Origin: an uncultured Acetatifactor sp.
Lineage (GTDB): Bacteria > Bacillota > Clostridia > Lachnospirales > Lachnospiraceae
Direction: 5' to 3'
Assembly: GCA_949840885.1 (NCBI GenBank)
Contig: CATKYJ010000026.1
Coordinates: 1-61,577 of the forward strand
Length of the DNA: 61,577 bases
Part shown: positions 45,654 through 53,623 of the stretch, one piece after another
Position numbering within the stretch: position 1 is the first letter of the stretch
Layout: every line of letters begins with the position of its first letter
Translations under genes and position numbers: made by a program
The notes under the pieces: model-generated
What the model saw: only the letters and a program-made list of their open reading frames with translations
Told to the model about the DNA's origin: nothing
Database searches by the model: none

Positions 45654-46234
45654 TTACAGTTTGATAGATTCGATTACTGCGCCGAGTCCGGCATAGTCTG
45701 TCTTTACAGGCTCCAGTTTAAGGAGAGAGGACAGGGCAATCCCCTTCTGGTTTGGTACTTTTTCATCCAGAACGGATGTAGGCAGCACATAAAAATCCCA
45801 ATAGTCCAGGTCGAGCAGGGAGACATCCTTTGTCTTGGCGGTAAAGAGACAGAATACATACAGGTCGCAGTTGCGCTTTGCTGAGGCGGCATAAGTGGCG
45901 GTCGCATTGTCCCAGGCCAGCTTTTTTCCAATGTCAAAACGAATCTGAGCAAATATATTTTCGGGGGTCCAGGCTTGAATATAAGCGGCAGATTTTACTT
46001 CAATCCTGCGTCCGGACGGACTCGTCACGTCAAATGGGAGCCAATTTTCTCGCATTTGCGTATCGGGGGGGTAGTACGATTTAGCGATGAATAAACGAGG
46101 AACTCTGCCAGTACCCCACGCTGGGTATTGTCGATTAAATCCGAGAATGCCCAGCGCCAGAAATCCAAAACGGTAATTCCGGCACTTGTGCTATGCAGGG
46201 TAAATTCCTCATTTCCTTTTAGTTGATGTTCCAT
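45654..46234 (-). pseudogene. Frameshifted nuclease-like phage gene
   Basis: The N-terminal frame (46234 down to 46025, starting MEHQLKGNEEFTL behind GGAGG) and the C-terminal frame (to 45654, with FDVTSPSGRRIEVKSAAYIQAW) together match a common phage protein with a restriction-endonuclease-like E-x-K motif (IEVKSA). The break falls at a run of seven G (46065-46071); one added base would join the frames as TTPPDTQMRENWLPF. It may be a real mutation, phase variation or a read error. Confidence 0.7.
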
Positions 46235-46251
46235 GTAATTCCTCCGTCTTG

Positions 46252-46566
46252 CTATCCATAGGCACGGCCAGTCAGGACAGATTTAATCCCGGTAACGCAG
46301 CCATAAATGGAATAGGATAATAGTTTCTGGCACTCTGCATCTGAAAGAGGCCCATATGAATGCACCAAAGAAAGGAGTTGCAGATCGGAAAGGGAAAGCT
46401 GGTTCTGCAGGTTCCGGATTTTGGCGACAGTACCGCAGGGGTAATCTCTGGATGCGGAGTTAAAGCTGTCACAGAAAGAGGAAAGGTAGAAAAGCAGGGC
46501 GGCGCTTTCGTTGCCTCTTGTTTCCTCAGCATGTGCCAGCTCGAAGTATTGTGCAGCATTTGCCAT
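46252..46566 (-). CDS. Small phage-type hypothetical protein
   Basis: The start MANAAQYFELAHAEE is chosen because AGGAGG lies nine bases upstream; the longer frame to 46638 overlaps the repressor gene and has no site. The 104-residue protein is helical (LLFYLSSFCDSFNSA), without signal peptide. I do not recognise the family. It sits between the repressor and the frameshifted gene in the leftward operon. Confidence 0.55.
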   Translation of the reverse strand: MANAAQYFELAHAEETRGNESAALLFYLSSFCDSFNSASRDYPCGTVAKIRNLQNQLSLSDLQLLSLVHSYGPLSDAECQKLLSYSIYGCVTGIKSVLTGRAYG

Positions 46567-46612
46567 AGGCGGTCCTCCTGTCTTTAGTGCCGGCCATATT
46601 TCCGGTACCATT

Positions 46613-46978
46613 CTAAACTGATAATCTTTTTTCTTCATCGAGGTACTTCTGAGACTCCGTATAGGCTTTCAGAAATCCTTTGAGTTCCCCAATGAATTCA
46701 TATTTTTTTGGCTCCGGCAGGGAACGGAACAGGTCGAGCAAATCATCCTCTTCCTGGGTGGTGTTTTTGCGGACCGGAGCCTCCTGGCCCGTAAGCAGAT
46801 AATCCAGCGATACGCCGAGGAAATCAGCAATGGTTTTCATATACTTTGCAGGCGGGTCGTTGGTGCGGGCTTTCCAGGTTGACATTGTGGAAGTCCGGAT
46901 AGAGAGTTTTTCGCAAAGTTCATAAGCACGCTTGTCTTTTTCATCCAGCAGTTGGTAGATTCTTTCAATTATTTCCAT
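46613..46978 (-). CDS. XRE-family phage repressor
   Basis: A helix-turn-helix (KRAYELCEKLSIRTSTMSTWKARTNDPP, residues about 14-42) followed by FLGVSLDYLLTGQ is typical of small XRE phage repressors. The C-terminal half is acidic and helical and has no LexA-like protease motif. ATG 46978 follows GGAGG by seven bases. It faces the rightward early genes across a region with repeated CTCGCA/TTGCGAG elements. Confidence 0.87.
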   Translation of the reverse strand: MEIIERIYQLLDEKDKRAYELCEKLSIRTSTMSTWKARTNDPPAKYMKTIADFLGVSLDYLLTGQEAPVRKNTTQEEDDLLDLFRSLPEPKKYEFIGELKGFLKAYTESQKYLDEEKRLSV

Positions 46979-47002
46979 TTCATACCTCCGTAGCAAAATA
47001 AA

Positions 47003-47200
47003 TTCGTAAATGAGAGCGTAACTATTTACAAACTCGCAGTTGCGTGGTATAATATATACATGAAATACAAATCAATTCAAAGTTGCGAGCAGAGAACGGA
47101 ATGTATTTCTAAGTGCGTTTGCGAGCCTGTAAATAGGATATTTCCATTATAGCACGCAAACACGCAAAAATAAATAACAAATATTAAGCAAATGCGAGAA
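47003..47200. promoter_or_regulatory. Prophage immunity region: divergent promoters and repeated operators
   Basis: A rightward promoter TTTACA (47025-47030), 17-base spacer, TATAAT (47048-47053) has CTCGCAGTTGCG in the spacer. Related elements are TTCGTAAATGAGAG (47003), AAGTTGCGAGC (about 47090), TTTGCGAGCC (about 47117), ACGCAAACACGCAAA (about 47154) and GCAAATGCGAG (about 47189). They are probable repressor and Cro-type sites. Confidence 0.55.
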
Positions 47201-47215
47201 AGGAGTGATACTCAA

Positions 47216-47635
47216 ATGGGTAAGGAAACATCACAATGGAGTAAGGATGTCCGAAAAGCCGCTATTGACAGAGATATGACATTAAAGCAGCTGGCGGAAA
47301 GCATCGGTTACAGCTATACGACAGTTTCCTCAGTTATCAATGGCCGGTATTCAAACGCAAGCGTCCAGACAATCGCTGAAAAAATCAACGGAGTGCTTGG
47401 CACAAAAGGGATGCCGGAACGGATTGATACGCCTTCAGACGAATGGTGCCAGTGCGTGAAGATTGAGCTTTTGAAAAAGAAAATGAGCGTCAATCGGATG
47501 GCAGAGAAACTTAATGTCTCCAGGGATCGGCTGTCGCTGGTTATTAACGGCAGGGCGATGGATGAAAAAATCGTGGATGCCGTGAGCAGTCTGCTGGAAA
47601 TCAAAATGTCGGCTGTACCCTCTGGTGATAATTAG
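47216..47635 (+). CDS. Phage regulator with two helix-turn-helix units
   Basis: The protein contains two similar XRE-like units: MTLKQLAESIGYSYTTVSSVINGR and, 60 residues later, MSVNRMAEKLNVSRDRLSLVINGR. ATG 47216 is supported by AAAGGAG eleven bases upstream; ATG 47192 has none. Position and direction fit a Cro-like or early regulator opposite the repressor. The duplicated HTH in 139 residues is uncommon. Confidence 0.8.
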   Translation: MGKETSQWSKDVRKAAIDRDMTLKQLAESIGYSYTTVSSVINGRYSNASVQTIAEKINGVLGTKGMPERIDTPSDEWCQCVKIELLKKKMSVNRMAEKLNVSRDRLSLVINGRAMDEKIVDAVSSLLEIKMSAVPSGDN

Positions 47636-47663
47636 ATTATAGCGGAAGGGTAGGTAACACGGA

Positions 47664-48038
47664 ATGGGAAAAGGTCCTATAAACGAGAACAACAATGTGT
47701 ATTTCAAGGCTAGGAAAAGAGCCGCAGCATACAATGAGAGGCTATATAGCCGGGAGGGAGCATCAGAGCTTTTAGGGATTTCGGTATCAACGCTGGCTGA
47801 TTATGAGCTTGGAAATACGAAAGTTGTGCCGGTGGATAAGGTCGTCCTCATGGCCGAAATGTGCAACGACAGACGGAAAAGGCAAGGAATATCAAGGGTT
47901 TCGGATAATCGGCAATATGCTCTGGTACAAATCTGGTACAGAATGGAGAAAAAAGCATCTGCCCGCCCTCAGATTGCCACGGCTCCCAGGGCAAAGACCG
48001 CAACCGGGAACCGCCCGCCCTCTGCCCCTCCAGAATGA
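47664..48038 (+). pseudogene. 5' half of an interrupted phage XRE-family gene
   Basis: Residues 1-67 (REGASELLGISVSTLADYELG, VPVDKVVLMAEMCN) are the HTH half of a phage protein whose C-terminal half normally continues MADLYNAPEL..GYC..CP. That continuation is found at 58608-58919. From about 47868 the frame runs into unrelated sequence and ends in a low-quality Pro/Ala-rich tail. The junction marks the left end of the nested mobile element. Confidence 0.75.
47924..47940 (+). repeat. Left copy of the GGTACA terminal repeat
   Basis: GGTACAAATCTGGTACA lies about 60 bases inside the left junction. A near copy with one extra base is at 58487-58504, in the same orientation. These fit arm-type sites for the element's integrase. 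Confidence 0.5.
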
Positions 48039-48143
48039 CCATATCCGCCATTTCTCGGCACAGCCTATCATTTACCCACTCAACAGTATAAAAAGGTTTC
48101 CTGCCCCCGTATCGACTCCACAGGCATATTACGACTGCTGCAA

Positions 48144-48370
48144 TTCGCATATGTGAATATACGGCATAAAGCGAGACGCCCCATTTTGCGTATGTGAGCC
48201 TGCTGCCAAAGGGGAAATATGCCTTAGTTGCGTATATAGAATTGTTCATAACTGCAAAAAATAGGGCAGAGTGCCTTTTTTGGAGGGATTAGGCAGAGTA
48301 AGATACTGCGAGATAAATTCTCGTATTTGTGAATTTTATTATTGACACAGCTCGCAAATGAGTTTATTAT
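48144..48370 (+). promoter_or_regulatory. Operator-like repeat array and promoter for the excisionase-like gene
   Basis: The 380-base gene-free stretch after 48038 holds TTCGCATATGTGAA (48144), TTTGCGTATGTGAG (48185), GTTGCGTATATAGAA (48227), CTCGTATTTGTGAA (48320) and CTCGCAAATGAG (48351). A promoter TTGACA (48342-48347), 17-base spacer, TATTAT (48365-48370) contains the last element. A 133-residue minus-strand frame across part of this region (47848-48249) has no clear start site. Confidence 0.55.
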
Positions 48371-48420
48371 ATTTCAAAAGGCACACTATAAACCACAATA
48401 AACGAAAGGAAAATAAGGAT

Positions 48421-48627
48421 ATGACAGAGAGAACCAATGTTACACAGGTCATGGAATATGGGCGGCTCATGGGAATATCTGAGCTTATGCGCTATACCTC
48501 ACTCGGACGCAATACGGCTATGGAGCTTGGGAAAAATGCAAATGCCATTGTCCGCATGGGAAAGCGTGTCTTATATGACCGCCGCAAGGTAGACAAATGG
48601 ATTGATGAACAGGCACAGGACATGTAA
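48421..48627 (+). CDS. Excisionase-like small DNA-binding protein
   Basis: The 68-residue protein reads MGISELMRYTSLGRNTAMELGK and then VRMGKRVLYDRRKVDKWIDE, the winged-helix pattern of Tn916-type excisionases and MerR-like small helix-turn-helix proteins. ATG 48421 has AAAGGAAAATAAGG upstream. It is the first gene of the element's rightward operon, while the integrase is at the far end. Confidence 0.68.
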   Translation: MTERTNVTQVMEYGRLMGISELMRYTSLGRNTAMELGKNANAIVRMGKRVLYDRRKVDKWIDEQAQDM

Positions 48628-48655
48628 GCGCCTAGATCATGGGAAGGGATGGTAA

Positions 48656-48940
48656 ATGCTTATGGAAAAATATGTAAAAACAGCAGCTGGCATCATCAGG
48701 GACAGAACGCTTTCGGTAAATGCGAGGGTTATTTACAGCATTCTTGCAACCTACTGTACGGAAAAAGACCGGATCTGCACCCCGACACTTTCAGAACTCC
48801 TGCAATATTCGGGAATGGGAAAAAATACGTTTTACAGGTACATGAAAGAGCTGGAACAAAGAGGAATTGTCAAAAAGCAGTATGTGCGAACCGGCCCCCG
48901 CCCGCTTGACCGCAAGCTCCAGTATTGCCTATTCGATTAA
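48656..48940 (+). CDS. Winged-helix (HTH_36-like) protein 1
   Basis: The 94-residue protein contains LSVNARVIYSILATYCTEKD, TPTLSELLQYSGMGKNTFYRYMKELEQRGIVKK, the pattern of HTH_36 domains in plasmid and phage replication initiators. No catalytic part follows. The start is behind GGAAGGG. It is a tandem relative of the next gene, and both precede an iteron-bearing gap. Confidence 0.72.
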   Translation: MLMEKYVKTAAGIIRDRTLSVNARVIYSILATYCTEKDRICTPTLSELLQYSGMGKNTFYRYMKELEQRGIVKKQYVRTGPRPLDRKLQYCLFD

Positions 48941-48967
48941 GGAATATCCACGAAAGGGGATCTACCT

Positions 48968-49255
48968 ATGGCACAGAAAAAAGGATATGGCAAGGTTGAT
49001 TCTGTAATTGCCAGAGACAGCTCGCTTTCGATTGAGTCAAGGGCAATATACCAAATACTGGCTACATACTGCGACAAAAACAGAGAATGTTATCCGAGCA
49101 TAGACCAGCTCCTACGAGATACCGGCATCAGTAAAGACAGGCTGTATAAGCATCTGAAAATACTGGAGCAGCGGGGAATTGTTGAAAAATTCTATGCCAA
49201 AAGCGAAACAAGCACATTCGGGAGATTAACATACCGGCTATGTGATTTCAAATAA
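48968..49255 (+). CDS. Winged-helix (HTH_36-like) protein 2
   Basis: The 95-residue paralogue of the preceding protein has LSIESRAIYQILATYCDKN, PSIDQLLRDTGISKDRLYKHLKILEQRGIVEKF. The two share the same length and layout, so they are probably old duplicates that may bind similar sites as a pair. AAAGGGG precedes the start. Confidence 0.72.
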   Translation: MAQKKGYGKVDSVIARDSSLSIESRAIYQILATYCDKNRECYPSIDQLLRDTGISKDRLYKHLKILEQRGIVEKFYAKSETSTFGRLTYRLCDFK

Positions 49256-49270
49256 TAAGTTTCCTTAAAA

Positions 49271-49485
49271 CAAGGACACCTTGCTTTACCGAATACTTGT
49301 TTTACCGTGTCCTTGATACAAGCCAACGAACTATACCAATATCAAACAATACCAGGATTAAACATATTGCTTTGAAAAGATAAGCAATACCAGTATTAAA
49401 CACATGAGTTTTATATTCTGAAAAACGAATATAAAACGGTCATTCCCTCCGGTCTGACCGCCTGCGTCCGGATAAGGACACCTTG
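49271..49485. repeat. Iteron-like repeats and palindromes in a gene-free gap
   Basis: Three 16-base direct repeats close to ATACCAGTATTAAACA lie at 49333-49348, 49349-49364 and 49387-49402. They are framed by CAAGGACACCTTG (49271-49283), its inverted partial copy GTGTCCTTG (49307-49315) and AAGGACACCTTG (49474-49485). The AT-rich setting behind two initiator-like proteins suggests a replication origin or a regulatory region. Confidence 0.55.
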
Positions 49486-49558
49486 ATTTTTTGGAGAAAG
49501 AATCTCCTGTAATGCCACTCGGCAGCAAAGAGCATCTTGACCGGGAAGGAATGAGAGC

Positions 49559-50443
49559 ATGGAATGGGATAATGAATCAATCGTAAAACAGATACAGACC
49601 GGGCAAGGGAACCGGCAAGAACTTCTGGAAAGGCTCTGGACTGACAACCTCGGCCTGATCCGGAAAATCATACACAGGCTCACGGGCCTGCAATATGGGT
49701 ACCCGCCAGACAGGGAAGATTTTGAGGATCTGGAACAACAGGCATTTATCGGCATCATGGATTCCGTACAGCACTATGACAGCACAAGGGGAGAAAAATT
49801 CTTTACGTTTGCGTATTACTACATCAAGCTCAGTGTTTACAGGTATTATGATTTCTCCGGGCAAACGCTCCGCATCCCGGCCTATATGAGAAAACGCATC
49901 CGGGATTTTATCGGGGAAAGAGACCAGCTCCGGGAAAAAGGGCTACCCGCCACGGATGAAATGATACAGGAACGGCTCGGCATAACAGACAGAGCGCTCC
50001 GGGAAACGCTCCTGGCAATCCGGAAACTGGAACTGCAAAGACTTGACAGCTATCTGAATGAGAGCGACAGCGAATCCGGCACTGTCCTGGATATGATTGC
50101 CAGCATAGAGAATACCAGCGAGACAGCAACGGAAAGCGTCCATGACCGTGAACTCCACGAACTGCTACGCTCTGCCCTCCAGGAACTTCCGGAACCGGAA
50201 AGGAATGTCCTCATTGCCCGGCATTACCAGAGACACAGCGCAAAGCATATCGCAAGCGAAATGAACTGCACCGCCCAGAATGTATCAAGGCTTACAAAAT
50301 CAGCGTACCAGAGAATCCGCACCGGGAAATATGGCAAGGAACTGTCAACATTCCTCCCGGAACGTGCCAGCCACCGGGCAGAAAAGCGCATCCAGGACGA
50401 ATTTAAGGAACTGAGCGAAAAGGAAAGGGATTTATTGATATGA
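49559..50443 (+). CDS. Sigma-70 family RNA polymerase sigma factor of the mobile element
   Basis: The 294-residue protein has region 2 (EDLEQQAFIGIMDSVQHYD, KFFTFAYYYIKLSVYRYY), a region 3-like part (RIPAYMRKRIRDFI, TDEMIQERLGI) and region 4 with an HTH (LPEPERNVLIARHYQRHSAKHIASEMN, then TAQNVSRLTKSAYQRI). It could redirect polymerase to element promoters, as sigma-like factors do in some phages and conjugative elements. It overlaps the next gene by four bases. Confidence 0.87.
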   Translation: MEWDNESIVKQIQTGQGNRQELLERLWTDNLGLIRKIIHRLTGLQYGYPPDREDFEDLEQQAFIGIMDSVQHYDSTRGEKFFTFAYYYIKLSVYRYYDFSGQTLRIPAYMRKRIRDFIGERDQLREKGLPATDEMIQERLGITDRALRETLLAIRKLELQRLDSYLNESDSESGTVLDMIASIENTSETATESVHDRELHELLRSALQELPEPERNVLIARHYQRHSAKHIASEMNCTAQNVSRLTKSAYQRIRTGKYGKELSTFLPERASHRAEKRIQDEFKELSEKERDLLI

Positions 50444-50940
50444 GCGACAGCACACCGGGAATTATGGATTTGAGCGACAAAGGGCCGGATTGCAGGGAAT
50501 GGCAGGCCTTAGAGCGATATGTCCGGGAATATGCCCGCCAGACTGTAAGGGAAATCATGGCATCAGAGAGCGCCCCTTCAGCACCGCCCCAGGACACAGG
50601 AAAGGGCAATCTGAAAACGCAGCGTGAGCGTGAGAGGGAAAGGGAACTGATCCGGCAAGGACTGGAACGGTATCGCACAGAGCCACCGGACAGCAATATC
50701 CGGAAAGGGATTGACTGGCTCCTGCAAAAGCACGCCGCCATCCAGAGATGCTTTAGCGGTTCAGAACTGGAGAATTTCAAGAAAAGGCACAATGCCGTTG
50801 TCCTGCAGTACATTATAGCAAGGCCTATGAACCGTAACCAGATAGGGAAAAGGCTCAAAACGAATATTTATATTCCTGATAATGTGATTGAGCAGGGTAT
50901 TAGCGAACTTGCACAAATTCTTTTCGGGTACTGGGATTAA
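50440..50940 (+). CDS. Hypothetical protein coupled to the sigma factor
   Basis: The 166-residue protein has an acidic first half, a run of Arg/Glu (QRERERERELIRQGLERYR) near residue 65 and a C-terminal helical region (NRNQIGKRLKTNIYIPDNVIEQGISEL) that looks like a helix-turn-helix of the ArpU/sigma region 4 type. The ATGA overlap with the sigma gene suggests they act together. The family is not recognised with confidence. Confidence 0.6.
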   Translation: MSDSTPGIMDLSDKGPDCREWQALERYVREYARQTVREIMASESAPSAPPQDTGKGNLKTQRERERERELIRQGLERYRTEPPDSNIRKGIDWLLQKHAAIQRCFSGSELENFKKRHNAVVLQYIIARPMNRNQIGKRLKTNIYIPDNVIEQGISELAQILFGYWD

Positions 50941-51044
50941 GCCCCAGAATACCCGAAAACTCGGCATTTCGTCACTCACAGGCACAGGCTCCAGCCTGAT
51001 ATGTCACCCCATAAAAAAGGGCAAGGGGTGGAAAGGATAAGGGA

Positions 51045-51338
51045 ATGAAACAGGAAAGCAAGCCCAGGTATTACATAGGCAAACGGCAATATGTTCCGGA
51101 AGAATCGGATTTGTTATGTGCATCATCAAGCGACACCGCCAGTTTCGGCAGCACAGCGACAAGAAAGCTCTACCGCACAGGGAAAGGCTCCTATTTCCTT
51201 GTCAGCGAGAGCCAGGGAATGGAAACAAGGGTACAGCTCATGGACGAGAAACAGGCATTTGATTTCATGGACGAACACACGGCCTGCATCGATACGGAAA
51301 CCTATGATCGGATATTCGGGGAACCAGACAGGGCATAG
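51045..51338 (+). CDS. Small hypothetical element protein
   Basis: The 97-residue protein has a Ser/Thr-rich central part (SSSDTASFGSTATRKLYRTGKG) and an acidic C-terminus with EKQAFDFMDEH. It has no signal peptide or membrane segment. GGATAAGGGA precedes the start. I do not recognise the family; similar short ORFs occur in Lachnospiraceae mobile elements. Confidence 0.55.
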   Translation: MKQESKPRYYIGKRQYVPEESDLLCASSSDTASFGSTATRKLYRTGKGSYFLVSESQGMETRVQLMDEKQAFDFMDEHTACIDTETYDRIFGEPDRA

Positions 51339-51482
51339 CATCCGCCCTATATGCCGCCAGTATTGCGTATTTGGCGCTGCCCCATAAATATCATTGGCAA
51401 ATGGCTACAAGCGTTTCCTGCGCCTATAGGGAACGCATGAGCATATAAAAAACCATCAATAGCACAGAAAGGACAAGGGAAA

Positions 51483-52424
51483 ATGGAAAATCTAAAAAAA
51501 GTTATCGAACAGACAGAAGAGCAGATCAGCCAGGCAGAACGAAAGCGGCAGACAGCGGAAGTTGAGCAATTTGCCGAACTTGACAGGGAAATTCTCCGGA
51601 TGAAACTGCATCTGAAACGCTTGAAAGAATCGGAACACTTTCAAGAGTTCCAGAAAAAAGGACAGGCTCCAACGGACACATTCACGCAGGCAAAGCTCCA
51701 TAACATGGAGATTATGGATCAGCTCAGCAATGAGTTGGTGGATATGAACGGCAGCGATCCCCGGCTGATTGCTGCTTTCAGACTGACAGAGGTTATTGAC
51801 CGGCTTGAACTGCTTAAAATGGCAAACGAGCCGACAAATATGGAGTTTTCGCCTAACGCAGATTTTACGGAACAATTCAATGCCTTTATCACTGCAAAAA
51901 ATGAAAAGGTGAAGAGTGCGAGGGAAAAGGTTGCCATACAGGACAGCGAGATACAGCACCTTGAAACGCTGCTTACAGATGCAACGGCGGCGGGGAATCC
52001 GGAAGAAATCATAGCATATTCGGATTCTCTGGAAAATGCCCGCAGGACAAGGGAGTATCTGGAGCCTATGGTCCAGGCGGCAGAGCAGAGTGAGACGTTT
52101 CCGGCAGGAACCATCAGCACGGCATGGAAAGAAATCTGCAGCCTGTACCGGCCTGAATGGTTGTTACGGCTTGAAATCATCAATGCAGCTCTGGAAATCC
52201 ACCGCCAGGCATGCGAGGAGTTGACTGAATTTGCAAACAATTTATATTCTCTCCGTTCCGAGATTCAGCGTATCGGCCGAGAGAATGGATCTCCGGATGA
52301 AATTGAAAAGTACAATCAGCTGATTTCTGCAGGTACCGGCATGGCAGAGATAAATCAGACTAAGCGTGACGAGTATGAACGTTTGTACCGGATTGTCTAT
52401 CACTACAAAGATAAACTGCTATAA
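51483..52424 (+). CDS. Coiled-coil element protein, paralogue A
   Basis: The 313-residue protein opens MENLKKVIEQTEEQISQAERK and is predicted to be coiled coil over much of its length. The C-terminal half (ISTAWKEICSLYRPEWLLRLEIINAA, SEIQRIGRENGSPDEIEKYNQL) closely resembles that of the 270-residue protein at 53624. No enzymatic motif is visible. It is the largest non-enzymatic gene of the element and lies 11 bases before the XkdF-like gene. Confidence 0.65.
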   Translation: MENLKKVIEQTEEQISQAERKRQTAEVEQFAELDREILRMKLHLKRLKESEHFQEFQKKGQAPTDTFTQAKLHNMEIMDQLSNELVDMNGSDPRLIAAFRLTEVIDRLELLKMANEPTNMEFSPNADFTEQFNAFITAKNEKVKSAREKVAIQDSEIQHLETLLTDATAAGNPEEIIAYSDSLENARRTREYLEPMVQAAEQSETFPAGTISTAWKEICSLYRPEWLLRLEIINAALEIHRQACEELTEFANNLYSLRSEIQRIGRENGSPDEIEKYNQLISAGTGMAEINQTKRDEYERLYRIVYHYKDKLL

Positions 52425-52434
52425 AGGGTAGGCC

Positions 52435-52872
52435 ATGAAAAAATTTAACGATTATGTAACCAGGAAAGGCATCAGGAAGGGAGCCGTCCAGAAAGCCGTA
52501 TTCGGACGGTACAGGATATGCAAAAGGGACACGGCGGCACATAGGATATTTGGATTTGCCATCACAGGTACCGAAAACGGAATTGAGAACCCGCAGGGCT
52601 ACTCGGTCACGGTAAAGGATATGGAATTGGCAATCTATGAATTTATGCTTGCGCTGCCAGTGTCGGCAATCGGCCAGCCCGCAAGCGTCATAGAGTCCTG
52701 TGTGTTCACGGAAGAAAAACAGCGGGCAATCGGCATCCCTCCCGGCATCCTCCCGCCGTTCGCATACTGGATTGGGTTTGAGATACACGATCCTAGAATT
52801 TGGGAAATGATTCTGCAGAGTGACTTCCCTGTATTCACAATCGAAATCACAGGGAACGCAGAACCGGGATAG
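52435..52872 (+). CDS. XkdF-like (prohead protease family) protein without obvious catalytic residues
   Basis: The order of motifs follows phage XkdF proteins: IFGFAITG, then PQGYSVTVKDMELAIYEFM, VIESCVFTEE..GIPPGILPPFAYWIGFEI, and IWEMILQSDFPVFTIEITG. XkdF/S78-type proteins process capsid scaffolds. The histidine expected after the helix and the serine in the G-x-S position are not seen (GQPAS and FTIEI instead), so it may be an inactive relative. It stands alone, without portal, capsid or terminase genes. Confidence 0.55.
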   Translation: MKKFNDYVTRKGIRKGAVQKAVFGRYRICKRDTAAHRIFGFAITGTENGIENPQGYSVTVKDMELAIYEFMLALPVSAIGQPASVIESCVFTEEKQRAIGIPPGILPPFAYWIGFEIHDPRIWEMILQSDFPVFTIEITGNAEPG

Positions 52873-52978
52873 AAAAGGCGGCTCATAGCGGAGTTTTAAG
52901 GCATAACCCCTATAAATTATCAATGGCACAGCTTAAAACGCTGCACGAGCCTATGACGGCTTTACAGGCATAAGAAAA

Positions 52979-53014
52979 CCGCTCCGGCAACCTCGCTTTG
53001 ATTTGCCGGAACGG
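52979..53014 (+). other. Strong hairpin without T tract
   Basis: TCCGGCAA (52983-52990) and TTGCCGGA (53003-53010) are perfect arms, and flanking CCG/CGG bases can extend the pairing past a mismatch. No T run follows, so it is a processing or attenuation hairpin rather than a standard terminator. Confidence 0.5.
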
Positions 53015-53107
53015 TTCAGCCCCTCGGCGGGACGACTCTTGACCTATGGAGAATATATGCCAGCTCCCCGGAAATGTCAAGTGGGGCGGCGGGAAAGGAG
53101 TGGAAGA

Positions 53108-53194
53108 ATGTTACTGTTTCTTATAACGGCGAACTTTGTTTTAGAGCTTGTGCTGCTGGCAATCACGATCAGGAACGGCAGGAAAAAGAAATGA
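53108..53194 (+). CDS. Tiny single-pass membrane peptide 1
   Basis: A strong GGAAAGGAG site precedes an ATG encoding 28 residues: MLLFLITANFVLELVLLAITI and a basic tail RNGRKKK. One membrane span with positive residues inside is typical of type I toxins, holin-like peptides and small regulators. A second peptide of the same design follows 42 bases later. Confidence 0.45.
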   Translation: MLLFLITANFVLELVLLAITIRNGRKKK

Positions 53195-53236
53195 CAGAAA
53201 GCGCAATACTGCGTTCTGTATGGAAAGGAGAAAAGC

Positions 53237-53329
53237 ATGGACTATATCACAATGGCGTTGATTATGGCTCTCGGAAACATCATAGGGCATCTTATCGGCA
53301 TGGCGATTGACCGGAAACGGAAAAAGTAA
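53237..53329 (+). CDS. Tiny single-pass membrane peptide 2
   Basis: AAAGGAG lies about seven bases before an ATG encoding 30 residues, MDYITMALIMALGNIIGHLIG followed by a basic tail DRKRKK. It resembles its neighbour in size and layout but not in sequence. Such short frames can occur by chance, but two in a row with good ribosome binding sites are suggestive. Confidence 0.45.
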   Translation: MDYITMALIMALGNIIGHLIGMAIDRKRKK

Positions 53330-53428
53330 AACGGTAGCAGGGCATGGAGGAATGGGCCGGGGGCTTTGTAAGAAATCAGAGCGTGAGCATATATATTTAT
53401 ATCTCTAATCTCTTTATCTCTTATCTCT

Positions 53429-53498
53429 GGTAAAGAAACCTACCAGAAATCATGTAAGAAACCTTACAAAAAAGCAGGGTTTTAGCGCATATATGCGC
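53429..53498. repeat. Palindromic elements in a 290-base gene-free stretch
   Basis: GTAAGAAACCTTAC (53454-53467), the related GGTAAAGAAACCTACC (53429-53444) and the perfect palindrome GCGCATATATGCGC (53485-53498) lie close together before the second coiled-coil gene. They may be protein-binding sites. No convincing gene is present in 53330-53623. Confidence 0.5.
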
Positions 53499-53623
53499 AT
53501 AAAGGTACATAATAAACTTTTGTTTTTTGGGTGTTCCTGCAAGGATGATCTGGCTCATTTGCCCCCTACCCTGGTATTTTGTAACATGAGACACCAGCAA
53601 TCAGAACGGAAAGGAAGTCAAAG

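Noticed and set aside
47848..48249. 133-residue minus-strand frame over the left end of the nested element
   Set aside because: It crosses the proposed junction and the operator repeats, and has no convincing start site; it may be a fortuitous frame.
48656..49255. A full replication initiator gene
   Set aside because: Both proteins are under 100 residues and contain only the winged helix; no RepA/primase catalytic part is present, so only an initiator-like role is suggested.
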